Part shown: piece after piece, positions 53,083 through 62,867 of the stretch
How the letters are laid out: every line of letters begins with the position of its first letter
Numbering within the stretch: position 1 is the stretch's first letter
From: Luteibacter yeojuensis
GTDB taxonomy: Bacteria > Pseudomonadota > Gammaproteobacteria > Xanthomonadales > Rhodanobacteraceae
Direction of reading: 5' to 3'
Assembly (NCBI RefSeq): GCF_011742875.1
Contig: NZ_JAAQTL010000001.1
Location: 930,001 to 994,000 of the forward strand
DNA length: 64,000 nt
The notes under the pieces: generated by a model
The model's database searches: none
The model's input: the letters and a program-made list of their open reading frames with translations, nothing else
Told to the model about the DNA's origin: nothing
Position numbers and translations under genes: made by a program

Positions 53083-55547
53083 GTCGAACGGTCCGGTTCG
53101 GCGGGGGATGCCGGGAGCCCTCGTTGCAGCTCGCGCCATATCTGCCGGCGCAGCGAGCGCGCGCAACGCTCCACGCGCGTGGCACTCGCAGCGGTTTCCG
53201 CGGCGTGGGCCAGCCGGTGCGAGCCATAGCTCTGCATGGCTTCGAGCCAGGCCGCATACCGCCGCTCGAAATGGCGCATCGCCCGCGCATCGAGCCATAC
53301 CGTCTCGACGCGAAGATGCGCCGGGGCATTCAGCGTCAGCGTCTCCAGGGCGACGCGCCGGAAAGACGCATGCTGTCCGCGAGCCGTCCAGGCCGGGAAC
53401 ACGGCCGTCAGTCGATGGGGGTAGAAGTCCACGGGGGGATCGTCTTCGTCCGCTGCCGGCGGACGAAGCAGCATGTGTTCGACAAGATGCATGCCTTCGC
53501 ATTCCAGCTGCAGGCGGCAGGCGAATTCGTGCAGGCACATCGCGGCTGCCTCGGCCGATGCGCGCGGCGATCGCAGCGGCAACACCCAGCTCGGTCCCTG
53601 CTCGTCGCTGCCCAGCCAGAGGGCGGTCGCATCCGCGTGGCGATAGCGCTCGGCATGCACCGCGCTGCGCAACAGGGCGGGAGGCAGCGCGGCCGGATCC
53701 AGTGTCGGAAAATACTGTGCCAGCGCTCGCGCGGCACTGGCGAGGCCCGGCCCCATGGCTTCCACCACGCGATGGCGTCCCGGCCCCCAGACGACGGGGG
53801 GATGCGCCTCTGCCGGAGCGTCCTGGGTCGCTTCGAGTCGCGCGCTTTCGGCCGCCAGTGCGACACCCGCGCTCTTCATCGGTTTCATCAGCAGGCGGCT
53901 GTGGTGGTATTTGAACCCGAGAAGGAGGCTAACCCTCTGTTGCAGGGCGGGCGTGTTGCCGCGTCGCCCGAGCGAGCGCCTGCTGTAGTCGATCCCGCCA
54001 TGGCGGTCGCGCGTCAGGGTCGCGATGCGCACGAGGAACAGACGCTTCTGTTCGATCAGGTGCGCGCGCCAGCCTTCCGCGCTGAAATACCATCCGAACG
54101 GACGGATGCTGCCTTGCCAGCACCCCTCCCCGTACAACGCCAGCTGGTGGTCGAGCACGCGGCCGCGCCGCTCGAGCGCATCGTCGGCGGCCGCGAAGAC
54201 CTGTTCGCGCAGCCGCTCGCGGTCGGTCGTGTACAGCGCTTCCAGACCGGCGAGCTGCGCGTCGGCAAGTACGTCCCATGCGTAGCTGGCGCGTGGCCGC
54301 GGTCGCGTCGTGTAGAGGTCGCGAAGGTAGCGTGTCTGCGCGCCGCCATGGGCCAGCCACTGTTCGAGCAAGGCCACGTAGGCGTGGAACTGGGCGGTCG
54401 AGGCGGCGGCGTAGCGCTCGCGGTAGATGTGCGGCAATTGCTTGAGGAGCGACACATAAGGCCGGGGCGGCACGTAGTTCCCCTGTGGGCGGTTCAAGGG
54501 CGACCCCGGCATCTCGGGTGCGCTGTCGGCCGTCGCCCGCCCCTGCCCGTTGCGCCGCAGGTCGTCGAGCCGCTGCAGCAGCGCATCCGCCGCGACGGCG
54601 ATGCGATTGCCGCGCCGGTGGACCGTCCAGTTTTTTATCGCGTCGCGGTGGTCCGGCCAACGCAGGCGCAGTACCCAGCCGTCGCCCCGTCGCGGCAGCG
54701 CGTCGCCGGTCCCTGCCAGGCCGTCGGCGTCAAGATCGATGCGGGCGACTTCGAAAACCCCTTCCACCGACAGCGCGATGCGGGCCAGGTCGCCGAAGTA
54801 AATCCGGCCGTCGCGGTCCAGCGCGAGGCGCTCGGTCTCGATCCACCCCTGGTGCAGGCGCGGTCCGTCGAGCACATCGGCAAGGGAGACGTCGCTGCCC
54901 TCCTCGGCCAGGCGCGTCGACAAGGACAGGCGTTCCGGCGCCGCATCCACATACCTCGCACACCGTTCGACCAGCTCGGCGAGTATCTCTTCCGGCGCGC
55001 GCGTTCCCTCGATACCGAGATGGACGTTCAGGGTGCACCAGCGCGGCTGGAGCACGCTGGGCAGACCGTCCAGGTCTTCGCACAGGTTGCGCTGCGCCCA
55101 ATACGCACGCGCGGCGGCGGCGACGGCATCGTCCGGCGTCGCCACCTCCAGCTGAACCTGCCAGAGGCCGTCGCCGGCATGCGACCGGACATGCGCCTGC
55201 AAGGCACCGGGGACGCGGTCGAGCAGCCAGCGCATGTAATCCATGGCGGTGCAAGGACGGCAAGGCAGGATATCCTCGGCCGCGCGGAGCCCGAGCGCGC
55301 GGTAGTGGATACGTCCGTCCGGACTGCTCAACAGGTCGGCCAGGGGCTGTCGCGCGCCGAAGATGTCTTCCGTCAGCGCGAAGCAGAACGCATCCAGCAA
55401 GGTGACGCCGGGATCGTGGTAGTTGTAATCGGTCCACTGCTCGCCGCTGAGCTCCTGCAACGCCGCGAGCGCACGCGCCCGCAACGCGTCGTACGCCAGG
55501 GGATCGTCGACGCGATGTCTTGGGATGACCGCCGCGGGAACGATCAC
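53079..55547 (-). CDS. eCIS baseplate protein, Afp12-like
   Basis: This 822-residue protein has the baseplate-wedge start YNYHDPGVTLLDAFCFALTEDIFG, seen in proteins of the J/gp6-type baseplate ring and in Afp12-like proteins. The rest is of unclear fold with several conserved tryptophans (SYAWDVLADAQL). GTG 55547 overlaps the stop of the upstream gene as GTGA and puts this motif at the usual distance. Together with the 1330-residue protein it would form the wedge of the baseplate. Assignment rests on the N-terminus and gene order. Confidence 0.75.
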   Translation of the reverse strand: MIVPAAVIPRHRVDDPLAYDALRARALAALQELSGEQWTDYNYHDPGVTLLDAFCFALTEDIFGARQPLADLLSSPDGRIHYRALGLRAAEDILPCRPCTAMDYMRWLLDRVPGALQAHVRSHAGDGLWQVQLEVATPDDAVAAAARAYWAQRNLCEDLDGLPSVLQPRWCTLNVHLGIEGTRAPEEILAELVERCARYVDAAPERLSLSTRLAEEGSDVSLADVLDGPRLHQGWIETERLALDRDGRIYFGDLARIALSVEGVFEVARIDLDADGLAGTGDALPRRGDGWVLRLRWPDHRDAIKNWTVHRRGNRIAVAADALLQRLDDLRRNGQGRATADSAPEMPGSPLNRPQGNYVPPRPYVSLLKQLPHIYRERYAAASTAQFHAYVALLEQWLAHGGAQTRYLRDLYTTRPRPRASYAWDVLADAQLAGLEALYTTDRERLREQVFAAADDALERRGRVLDHQLALYGEGCWQGSIRPFGWYFSAEGWRAHLIEQKRLFLVRIATLTRDRHGGIDYSRRSLGRRGNTPALQQRVSLLLGFKYHHSRLLMKPMKSAGVALAAESARLEATQDAPAEAHPPVVWGPGRHRVVEAMGPGLASAARALAQYFPTLDPAALPPALLRSAVHAERYRHADATALWLGSDEQGPSWVLPLRSPRASAEAAAMCLHEFACRLQLECEGMHLVEHMLLRPPAADEDDPPVDFYPHRLTAVFPAWTARGQHASFRRVALETLTLNAPAHLRVETVWLDARAMRHFERRYAAWLEAMQSYGSHRLAHAAETAASATRVERCARSLRRQIWRELQRGLPASPAEPDRST

Positions 55548-56350
55548 TTGCGCTCTCCGTCCATGTGCGGATCGAACCAGAGCTGGGTGACATGCGCCTT
55601 GATCGCGATGCCCTTCCCGTAGTCGCATCCGGTGCGCACCTGCAAGCGATACACCGCGTTGCGGCCATGGGTGCCGTGCCAGCGGAGTTGCAGCCGGTCG
55701 CACCGGCGGGAATAGAACGCGTGGGTCGCGTCGATACCCCGCTTGCGATTGAAGAAGTCGAAGATGCCGAGCGTGGGATTGTAGGCATTGAGCGCGACCG
55801 CGTGGACGAGGGCGAAATGCCCTTCGCCCTGATGGCCGGCACCGGCGGTCACTTCGAAGGCCTGGCAGCCATCCAGATCGTCGGTGAGGTCTTGCCACTG
55901 CCCGTTGGCAAGGAGCGCGACGGCGGGCGAGCGCGCATAGCTTCCGCGTCGCCCCTTGCTGCGCACGATGCCGTCCACGTCGAGCGCCTCCTCCGGCTGG
56001 GCGCGTCGGATGCCCACGCGGCCCGAGGGGTCGAGCGTCCATAAGGGGGGCACCGCCTCGGGAGCCGCGTCGCCGGCAGGCGGCTGGTTGGAACGGATGA
56101 GCAGCTGGCCTTGTGCGCCGCCGAAGCCGACCGACCACAGCGGCGCGTCCGGGTCCTGGTCGCGAAAGAAGCTCAACAAGGCTTCGTAACCCGCCGCGGC
56201 GGAAATCTCGAAACCGCGCTCGACCGACTTGCTGAAGCCCTCGTCGCTCATGTTGAGCATGGAGTCGATCAGGTCGGCGAAGTGCGCCTGCGTGGGCAGG
56301 GACCCGTCGGCGAAATAGCTGCGCAGGGATTCGCGGTTGCGGATGGTCAT
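55544..56350 (-). CDS. Fibre-like protein inside the eCIS baseplate genes
   Basis: This 268-residue protein begins RNRESLRSYFADGSLPTQAHFADLIDSMLNMSDEGF, an N-terminal attachment-like domain found in eCIS loci. The middle reads GRVGIRRAQPEEALDVDG, close to the repeat of tail-fibre proteins with an endosialidase-chaperone-like domain. The end has a beta-rich part (VYRLQVRTGCDYGKGIAIKAHVTQLW). It could be a short receptor-binding or baseplate fibre. Its ATG and stop overlap both neighbours by 4 bases. No recognised family name; the role is inferred. Confidence 0.6.
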   Translation of the reverse strand: MTIRNRESLRSYFADGSLPTQAHFADLIDSMLNMSDEGFSKSVERGFEISAAAGYEALLSFFRDQDPDAPLWSVGFGGAQGQLLIRSNQPPAGDAAPEAVPPLWTLDPSGRVGIRRAQPEEALDVDGIVRSKGRRGSYARSPAVALLANGQWQDLTDDLDGCQAFEVTAGAGHQGEGHFALVHAVALNAYNPTLGIFDFFNRKRGIDATHAFYSRRCDRLQLRWHGTHGRNAVYRLQVRTGCDYGKGIAIKAHVTQLWFDPHMDGERK

Positions 56351-59300
56351 CGTCCCGCACCGCCCATGATGAACGTGCCGCCGATCTCGAGCCTGCCTAC
56401 GCCGGTCGGCTGTTCGTCGCGGGAGGCGCCCGCACCGGCCAGCTCGATGAGGTGCCTGGGCCTGGGCAGCACCAGGCTCCAGGACTGCGCGGGACGCACC
56501 ATGCGCACCGGCGCACCGGCGCGCGCACGGCCGGTATCGTAGAGCCGGTACGTATTGTCGTCGCGACGGACGATGTGCAGGAGCGACATCGAGCCGATCG
56601 CCTCGACATCGTCCAATCCGCGAAGGTACGCCTCGATGGCCTCGGCACGCACCTCCCAGTCGAAACTGGCCCGGCACCCGTCCTCGTGCCAGGGCGACAG
56701 GTATTCCACGACGGCGCGGTTCGCGCGGAACAGGGCGGCGCCCGGATGCGCGCCATTCACCAGCCGGAGCGTGCAGCGCACCTGGATGTATTCGTAGACC
56801 GCGTTACGAACGACGATCCGCAATCCGGGCGCGCTGCGCTCGCGCAGGTAGGCCATCATTTCCTCGAGTACCGCCGCATCGAAATGCGGCGCGTCCGTGC
56901 TGTGGAACAAGATGCCCCGCTGCGGAGCCGGAACCACCACGACGAGTACTCCTCCGGGGCCGCCGGATACCGCGGCCTGGCCCGCTTCGCCGTTGACGAA
57001 ACACTTCGCCTTGAAGATGTCCGGAAACGCATCGAGCAGGAGCCGCTCGTAATCCCATGGTGTGCTCGCCCGGTCCTTGTGCCGCAGCCGTTCCGCACTG
57101 CGAACGCGCAGCATGCCCGGCGTCTCCGGCTGGGCGATGCCGAACGACGGGCCGATCTGCTGCACGGAGAGAAGGCCTCCGACAGGTTGCAGGGGCGTCC
57201 GCACGCTCCCCGGAGCCAGCGGCAACGTCGAGTCTCCCGCGCCGCGCCGGTGGACGCGAGTGGCCGTGATGGCCTGGGTATAGATGCCATAGAGACCGGC
57301 AAGGCGTTCGAGGACACCGTCGGCGCTCAGCCGTATCCAGTACAGCCGGCCCGGCCACTGCGGACAGTCGCGCGTCATGCCGGCGGGCAGATCGACAGCG
57401 ACGATGCCGCTGCGCAGGAAGCCCATGGTGCCGTCCGACAATACCCGCTCGGATTCGAGCTCGCGCCACTCGCCCTCGCTCCAGACGGCCCAGCTCGTCG
57501 CCGGCAACGGCGCCTGCCAGCTCTCGGCGGCGCTCTCCGCGCGGAGGCTGAAATACAGGCTCAGGGCGCCGCACGGATCGGTGCCGGACAGCCCTATGTA
57601 CAGGTTGCCCTGGTGCACGTAACGCGGCAGCAGCGGTACCCCGTCCATCCCCGGCCTCGCGCGGGGCGTGTCGTACCCGAAAGGATGCAGGTGCATCAGC
57701 TTTCCGAACGACGAAGGGGTCGTCGCCTTCAGCGAGATCCGTTCGCTGGCCACGTAGTCCAGCGATACCTGGTCGACCGTCGGCGTGTACGGTTCGTTCG
57801 GCAACGGCCTCACGAGCCCGGCTCGACGGGATCGCGCGTTGCCGGCCATGGTTTCCGACAGCAGCCGCGGATACAGCGCATGTCCGAACGCCGCCTGCGG
57901 ACCGGCGAGTTCGAGCCGGAAGAATCCGTTGCGCGTGGACGTGCCGAACGCGAACGGTTCGGGCACCGACGCCTGCGCGCGATGGTAGAGCGAGAGGTCG
58001 CTGCCGGGCAGCGAAAGCGTGGCGTCCGGGCTCAGGTGCCGTTCGCCGTGGAACAGGCTCTGCAAGCCTTCTCCGCTTCGCCACTGTCCGTCACGCAGGA
58101 TCGCGGGTTTGACCTGGAAGCCGGACGCGGACCAGGAACCCGGATAATCGCGGTACCACGCCGCGAAACCTCCCTCCTCGCCCGGCAACCGTCCCCACAG
58201 GACATGGAGGCGAAGTTCGCGCAGCGGCTTGCCGGCCAGCTCATCGTTGCCGAACAGACAGTAGTCGCCGACGGCGGGCAAGGGCCCGAAAGGCTGGAAG
58301 GGCTTGCCGGCGTCGAGCCGGCCCAGCTGGTTGTAGATCACGAGGCCGCGCACGCCCGCGACATGCGTCGACAGCGTGATGTCGTGCAGTACCACCTGTT
58401 CCAGGAGGCTGAATGCATACAGGCGCGTACGCGTCTGCAAGGTCAGCCGCAGCACCGGTTGCTCCGGGCACGCCGTGCCGTGCACGGACGGCTTGCACGA
58501 CACGACCGGCGGCTGTTCCTGGCCGAGATGAATGGACAACTCGATGCATCCGCCCCAGCCGAAGCCCTCGCTCGTCCGGCGGACGGCAAGCACGTCGCCC
58601 GGCACCAGCCAACCGTCGGCAACGCTGAATTCGGCTTGCCAGACACCGCGGAACACCCTGTTGAAGATCAGTTCGCGGTCGGGACCGCCCTGGCCTTCGT
58701 CGTGCTCGTGCGGGTAGATCAGGATCAGGGGATCGTCCAGTTCGACGGCCCGTGCATCGCCGCCGCCGAGCAGGCCGGCCGCGCGAGCACGCAAGGCGGC
58801 GGTGTCCCGTGGGTGCAACGCTTCGTTGCCGGCTATCAGCCAGGCGGCGAACAGGCGGCCCAGGCAGGCCTTGAACCGGTCCGCGTCGTCCTGCGCGAGA
58901 CAGGACGCCACGAGATAGCACAGGCGTACGTCGCCCTCGGTACGCGGCGCGCGCCCCCACGCCGCCTCGGCGCGCTGCGCAGCCGGGGATGCCGGCGTCG
59001 ATCCGAAGGCATCCGCGTGCAGCCGCATCCCGGCGGCATCGAAACGGGCGAAGACGTCCGCCAGCCACGCGGCATCGCGCGCTCCCGCTTCGCGACGCAG
59101 CAGCGCGGCGAGGTTGTCGTCGTCGACGGCCGGATGCGACAGGCGAAGCAGCAGCCGCACCCTGCGGTCGCCCTCTTTCAGCGCGAGCATCGGCGACACC
59201 AGGGCGAAACCGAGCCTGGCATGTGCCGCGCCGGCCGCCGAGCCCTTGGCCTCGCCGCCCAGGAGCGGCCACCACGACGGCTCCCCGACATAGGCCGCGT

Positions 59301-60339
59301 CCGGAGACCGCAGCGGAATCTCCTGCGCGAGCGCGCGCGTCGCATAGCCGAACTCCCGTTCCGGCGAGATCAGGGGATCGTGGTCCATGCGCAGGCTGTA
59401 AAGCGCGGCGACCTCGTTGTCGGTCACTTCCAGCGCGTGGTCCGAGGCGAACTCGATGCCCTGCCCATGCATGTCCTTGCCACCGACGAAGCGCGTCCCG
59501 CGCGGCAGGTACACGGGCGGCGCGTACGTGGCGTCCCTCGTGAAGCGCAGGTAGACGCGCTCCTCCGGTGGGCGCCGCGGGCGCATGCGCAGGATATCGA
59601 GGAAATAGAAATCGGTGAGGCGCTCGGGGAAGCGGTTCACCTCCGTCCGCGATGCCTGGAAGATCTCCAGGGCGGCCATGAGCAGGCCCATCGCGGGTTC
59701 GTGCTTTCCGTTGGCGAGGCTTGGCGGAAGCTGCGACAACGCGATCGGCTGCAAGCGCGCGAGCGACACGCAAAGGGCGCCCCACAAGCGCCGCAGCAGC
59801 GACCTGCGGCTACGGCCGCCCCTCGGCACGCTTCCCCCGCGGTCGGCCACGGCATCCATGCGCCACGCCGGATGCATTTCCCTGGCCGACGGTTCGTCCC
59901 ATCCGAAAGAGCGGACCGCCTCGTGCAGGAGATCGCGCAGGTTGTTTCCAATGGCCGCCATGGTCGCCTGCAACACATGCACCGCGGTCCGGGTCTCGTG
60001 GCGGGCGAGCCAGCGGCACCAGCCGTCGACGCGGGACACCACCTGGCGCACGCGCCACCACAGGTGCCGTTCGTCAGCCCATCCCCAGACCTCCGCAAAC
60101 GCCTGCTTCGCCTGGTCCAGGGGGAAGGACGCCATATCCGCGAGCACCACGCTCTCGTCGCGAAGGAGCGCGTCGTCCCAGCACCCGGCGGTGCCGCCGT
60201 CGCCGGTGGCGAAGCGGACATGGGCCGCATAGCCGAGGATCAGGCGGATGCGCTCGGCCAGGCTGAATTCGTCGGGCACGACATAGCCGCGACGAAGTGC
60301 GTCGGCAAGGCGTTCGTCCTGTTGCGTTCCGCTGTTCAT
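56347..60339 (-). CDS. eCIS large baseplate protein J-like (Afp11-like)
   Basis: This 1330-residue protein is the largest in the operon. It has a long N-terminal region, a middle with many aromatic beta-segments (LTDFYFLDILRM near 255, NYQLGRL-like VIYNQLGRLDAG), and a C-terminal part with TPWDYERLLLDAFPDIFKAKCFV and EEMMAYLRERSAPGLRIVVRNAVYEYIQVRCTLRL, which is the family mark of baseplate J/Afp11-like proteins. It would form a wedge of the baseplate around the spike. It starts 15 bases after the gp25 gene and overlaps the fibre-like gene by 4 bases. Confidence 0.85.
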   Translation of the reverse strand: MNSGTQQDERLADALRRGYVVPDEFSLAERIRLILGYAAHVRFATGDGGTAGCWDDALLRDESVVLADMASFPLDQAKQAFAEVWGWADERHLWWRVRQVVSRVDGWCRWLARHETRTAVHVLQATMAAIGNNLRDLLHEAVRSFGWDEPSAREMHPAWRMDAVADRGGSVPRGGRSRRSLLRRLWGALCVSLARLQPIALSQLPPSLANGKHEPAMGLLMAALEIFQASRTEVNRFPERLTDFYFLDILRMRPRRPPEERVYLRFTRDATYAPPVYLPRGTRFVGGKDMHGQGIEFASDHALEVTDNEVAALYSLRMDHDPLISPEREFGYATRALAQEIPLRSPDAAYVGEPSWWPLLGGEAKGSAAGAAHARLGFALVSPMLALKEGDRRVRLLLRLSHPAVDDDNLAALLRREAGARDAAWLADVFARFDAAGMRLHADAFGSTPASPAAQRAEAAWGRAPRTEGDVRLCYLVASCLAQDDADRFKACLGRLFAAWLIAGNEALHPRDTAALRARAAGLLGGGDARAVELDDPLILIYPHEHDEGQGGPDRELIFNRVFRGVWQAEFSVADGWLVPGDVLAVRRTSEGFGWGGCIELSIHLGQEQPPVVSCKPSVHGTACPEQPVLRLTLQTRTRLYAFSLLEQVVLHDITLSTHVAGVRGLVIYNQLGRLDAGKPFQPFGPLPAVGDYCLFGNDELAGKPLRELRLHVLWGRLPGEEGGFAAWYRDYPGSWSASGFQVKPAILRDGQWRSGEGLQSLFHGERHLSPDATLSLPGSDLSLYHRAQASVPEPFAFGTSTRNGFFRLELAGPQAAFGHALYPRLLSETMAGNARSRRAGLVRPLPNEPYTPTVDQVSLDYVASERISLKATTPSSFGKLMHLHPFGYDTPRARPGMDGVPLLPRYVHQGNLYIGLSGTDPCGALSLYFSLRAESAAESWQAPLPATSWAVWSEGEWRELESERVLSDGTMGFLRSGIVAVDLPAGMTRDCPQWPGRLYWIRLSADGVLERLAGLYGIYTQAITATRVHRRGAGDSTLPLAPGSVRTPLQPVGGLLSVQQIGPSFGIAQPETPGMLRVRSAERLRHKDRASTPWDYERLLLDAFPDIFKAKCFVNGEAGQAAVSGGPGGVLVVVVPAPQRGILFHSTDAPHFDAAVLEEMMAYLRERSAPGLRIVVRNAVYEYIQVRCTLRLVNGAHPGAALFRANRAVVEYLSPWHEDGCRASFDWEVRAEAIEAYLRGLDDVEAIGSMSLLHIVRRDDNTYRLYDTGRARAGAPVRMVRPAQSWSLVLPRPRHLIELAGAGASRDEQPTGVGRLEIGGTFIMGGAGR

Positions 60340-60354
60340 GGCTTCCGCGCGCGA

Positions 60355-60765
60355 TCAGGCCCGCACCGGGTGGGTGGCCTGGTGCAGATAGAAGGGATAC
60401 ACGAGGTTGTGCCGGCTGTTGGTGCCGCGCACCGTGTAGTCGAGGGCGATCTCCAGCTTGCCGTTGAGCGGGTCGACCAGCTGCGCTTCGATGCGGTTCA
60501 GCACGATCCGCGGCTCGTAGAACAGGATGGCCTTGCGCATGAGCTCCTTGATCTCGGTGACGGTCTGTTCGTTCGCCTCCTCGAACACCATGCGGCGCAG
60601 GTCGCAGCCGTAGTTCGGCAACATGACCCGCTCCCCGGGGTTCGTCGAGAAAAGGATGTGCAGGCTTTCGGCGATGTCGGTCTCGTCCGCCACCATCACC
60701 GCTTCCTTGGTGCGCGGGTCGAACCGCGGCGGAAAACTCCAGCCCCTCCCCAGGAAGCTCGACAT
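60355..60765 (-). CDS. Baseplate gp25-like protein (Afp9-like)
   Basis: This 136-residue protein is the lysozyme-like gp25/W family baseplate subunit. Its DIAESLHILFSTNPGERVMLPNYGCDLRRMVFEEAN segment is typical. It connects the baseplate to the sheath. The gene is 2 bases after the PAAR gene and 15 bases before the large baseplate gene. The start ATG 60765 gives the usual short N-terminus (MSSFLGRGWSFPPRF). Confidence 0.92.
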   Translation of the reverse strand: MSSFLGRGWSFPPRFDPRTKEAVMVADETDIAESLHILFSTNPGERVMLPNYGCDLRRMVFEEANEQTVTEIKELMRKAILFYEPRIVLNRIEAQLVDPLNGKLEIALDYTVRGTNSRHNLVYPFYLHQATHPVRA

Positions 60766-60767
60766 GT

Positions 60768-61067
60768 CTACCCTCCGATGATGACGGTGAAGCAACCCAG
60801 GACGACGCTGCCGCCGTGCGCGGTCGTGTCGCCGATGCGCGCCGCGGGCTTGCCGCCGATCATCACCGTGGCCGATCCCTTGACGATCGCATCGGGCGGA
60901 CCGACGCAGGTCGCCGTGTCGCCCAGCACCGCGGCCGGCAGCTTGGCGATCAGCACCGTCGGCACGCCGGGGCCGACGATCGGGCCGCCCACATGGGGAA
61001 CCGGCGGCACGCCGGGTGTCACCATCGGGCACGTATGCATATCGGTCAGGCGGGCGGCGGGCGGCAT
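60768..61067 (-). CDS. PAAR-domain spike tip protein (Afp10-like)
   Basis: This 99-residue protein is a PAAR-repeat protein: MPPAARLTDMHTCPM at the start, the proline/glycine-rich VPHVGGPIVGPG core, and GDTTAHGGSVVLGCFTVIIGG at the end. PAAR proteins form the sharp metal-binding tip on the spike. Cys/His residues for the metal are present. It follows the VgrG-like gene by 9 bases. Confidence 0.93.
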   Translation of the reverse strand: MPPAARLTDMHTCPMVTPGVPPVPHVGGPIVGPGVPTVLIAKLPAAVLGDTATCVGPPDAIVKGSATVMIGGKPAARIGDTTAHGGSVVLGCFTVIIGG

Positions 61068-61076
61068 CGGGATTCC

Positions 61077-62864
61077 TCAATTGATCAGGACCATCGCGCC
61101 CTTGACCGTGGTCGTCGCGGCGGCGGAAAGTTCGGCGGACGCCGAACCCTTTCCCGTGAACGCCGCCTGCGCTTCGCAGGTGACGTTCATGCCGGTCGCC
61201 TTCAGGTCGGCCGTGGCGGCGATATCGATCGCGCCGTTGGCGGAAATCGTCACGTTGCCCTTGGCCGTGAGCTTGATGTCCGACTGGCTGTCCAGGGCGA
61301 TACCCGCGCTGGACAGCTTGGCGCTGTTGTTGTGCTGGTCGAGAACGGTGATGGACTGGTCCTTGTCGTCCAGCACGACCTGGTTGTTGCCCGGGGTGAT
61401 CACCGTGATGATCTTGTCGTTCTCGTTGAACTCGATCTTGTGCAGGCACCGCGTGACGATCGCCTTGGTGTTGTTCTGCGCTTCGATGGTGTAAGGCGGC
61501 TGACGGGAACTGCTGTAGAGCGAGCCCAGCACCACCGGACTGCTGGGATCGCCGTTGAGGTAGCCGACCAGCACTTCGTCGTCGACCTCGGGCATGAAAA
61601 AGGCGCCGAATCCGCTGGAGGCGTGGAACTGCAACGGGCGGGCCCAGATCCCGGGCGTCGTCGCCTGCATGACGGGAATCTTGACCTGTATCCGCTGCTC
61701 GCCCATGGGATCGCCATCGAGCTTCACCACCACGCCGATCTGCAGTCCGCTCACGCCAGGCAGCAGTCCGCCGTTGAGCGGTGCCGCGACGTCGTCGCGC
61801 TCCACGTGCCACTCCGGGCGCAGGCCGAATTCGACCTGGGTCGTCCAGTGGCCACTGCCGAGCGTGTGTTCGATCGACGTGACATAGACCGAACCGCTGA
61901 AGCGCGCGCCCACGCCCTTCACCTCGATAAGGCTGTCGGGAACCGCCGCCGCGCTTCCCACGAAGCTCATCCGCCCGCGAATACGCGCCAGTGCCGCCTT
62001 CTGCTGCGTGGCCTTGGCCCAGTCGGTGAGCCCGGCCAATGGTTGCGCCGCGCTGGTCTGGAGCACGTACTTGGCCGGACTGGCGACTTCCGCGAGGGTG
62101 GACCCGGTCAGGTTGCCTTGCGGATTGAGGCTCGCCGGGGAGGCCGGGTTTCCCTCCACGATCGCCTGCTGCTTGGGATCCCATGACACGGCCTGCACGG
62201 CCGTATACTGGGTGCGCGCATCCATGTCCGCTTCGAACGCGATGAGTTCGGTGCCCCACCCGACCGAGAGTACCGCGGCCCCGGACGTCGTCGGCGGCTT
62301 CACGTTCACGCTGCCGGCGTCCACGTTCACGAGCAGGCCGTTCGCATCCGCGCGTGCCAGCATGAAGTCCCAGTCGCTGCAGTAGAACTGCACCAGCTCG
62401 TCGTAGGTCGTCGAGGTGGCGGTCACGGATGCCGTCAGGCCATGGGCAGCGACCAGGCCGCTGATGATGTCGCTGTCCTTCTGCGCCAGGTAGTTCGCGT
62501 TGTTGCGCCCGATGGTCATGCGGGTCGCCGCATCGCGGCATTCCAGCACCAGGCGCGAGCTGGCCTTGCCGTCGATCCTCAGGCCATGGCGCACGACGAT
62601 GCCGCTGAAGATCGTGCCTTCGTCGTTTCCATACCCGGCACTGATCGTCAGCGCCACGCCCGGCACGAGGGTCGCGGCGTCGCTCAGCGCGAAGCTTCCG
62701 GTCGGCATGTCGCCGTCACTGATGACGATCTCCGCCCAGGGGATGCGGTTGATCGCCCGGCGGACGGTCACCGCGACCACCGGCAGGCTCGCCAGCTTCT
62801 GGCCGCCGGTCTCGATGGTCAGGCGCACCGGCCCGGCGGCGTGTGTATTGGGGGAATCGGCCAT
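61077..62864 (-). CDS. VgrG-like spike protein (Afp8-like)
   Basis: This 595-residue protein is the central spike. An N-terminal gpD-like domain (WAEIVISDGDMPTGSFALSD) is followed by the gp5-like OB-fold, with MPEVDDEVLVGYLNGDPSSPVVLGSLYSS near 470-500. The end is a beta-helix with repeated G/A-rich turns (SDIKLTAKGNVTISANGAIDI). It carries the PAAR tip. No toxin domain is fused. It starts 3 bases after the LysM gene. Confidence 0.93.
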   Translation of the reverse strand: MADSPNTHAAGPVRLTIETGGQKLASLPVVAVTVRRAINRIPWAEIVISDGDMPTGSFALSDAATLVPGVALTISAGYGNDEGTIFSGIVVRHGLRIDGKASSRLVLECRDAATRMTIGRNNANYLAQKDSDIISGLVAAHGLTASVTATSTTYDELVQFYCSDWDFMLARADANGLLVNVDAGSVNVKPPTTSGAAVLSVGWGTELIAFEADMDARTQYTAVQAVSWDPKQQAIVEGNPASPASLNPQGNLTGSTLAEVASPAKYVLQTSAAQPLAGLTDWAKATQQKAALARIRGRMSFVGSAAAVPDSLIEVKGVGARFSGSVYVTSIEHTLGSGHWTTQVEFGLRPEWHVERDDVAAPLNGGLLPGVSGLQIGVVVKLDGDPMGEQRIQVKIPVMQATTPGIWARPLQFHASSGFGAFFMPEVDDEVLVGYLNGDPSSPVVLGSLYSSSRQPPYTIEAQNNTKAIVTRCLHKIEFNENDKIITVITPGNNQVVLDDKDQSITVLDQHNNSAKLSSAGIALDSQSDIKLTAKGNVTISANGAIDIAATADLKATGMNVTCEAQAAFTGKGSASAELSAAATTTVKGAMVLIN

Positions 62865-62867
62865 GGG

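Noticed and set aside
56452..61494. A very long open frame on the plus strand opposite the eCIS baseplate genes
   Set aside because: It mirrors the codon periodicity of the baseplate genes on the other strand, shows no family motif and would overlap five convincing genes. It is a GC-rich shadow frame.
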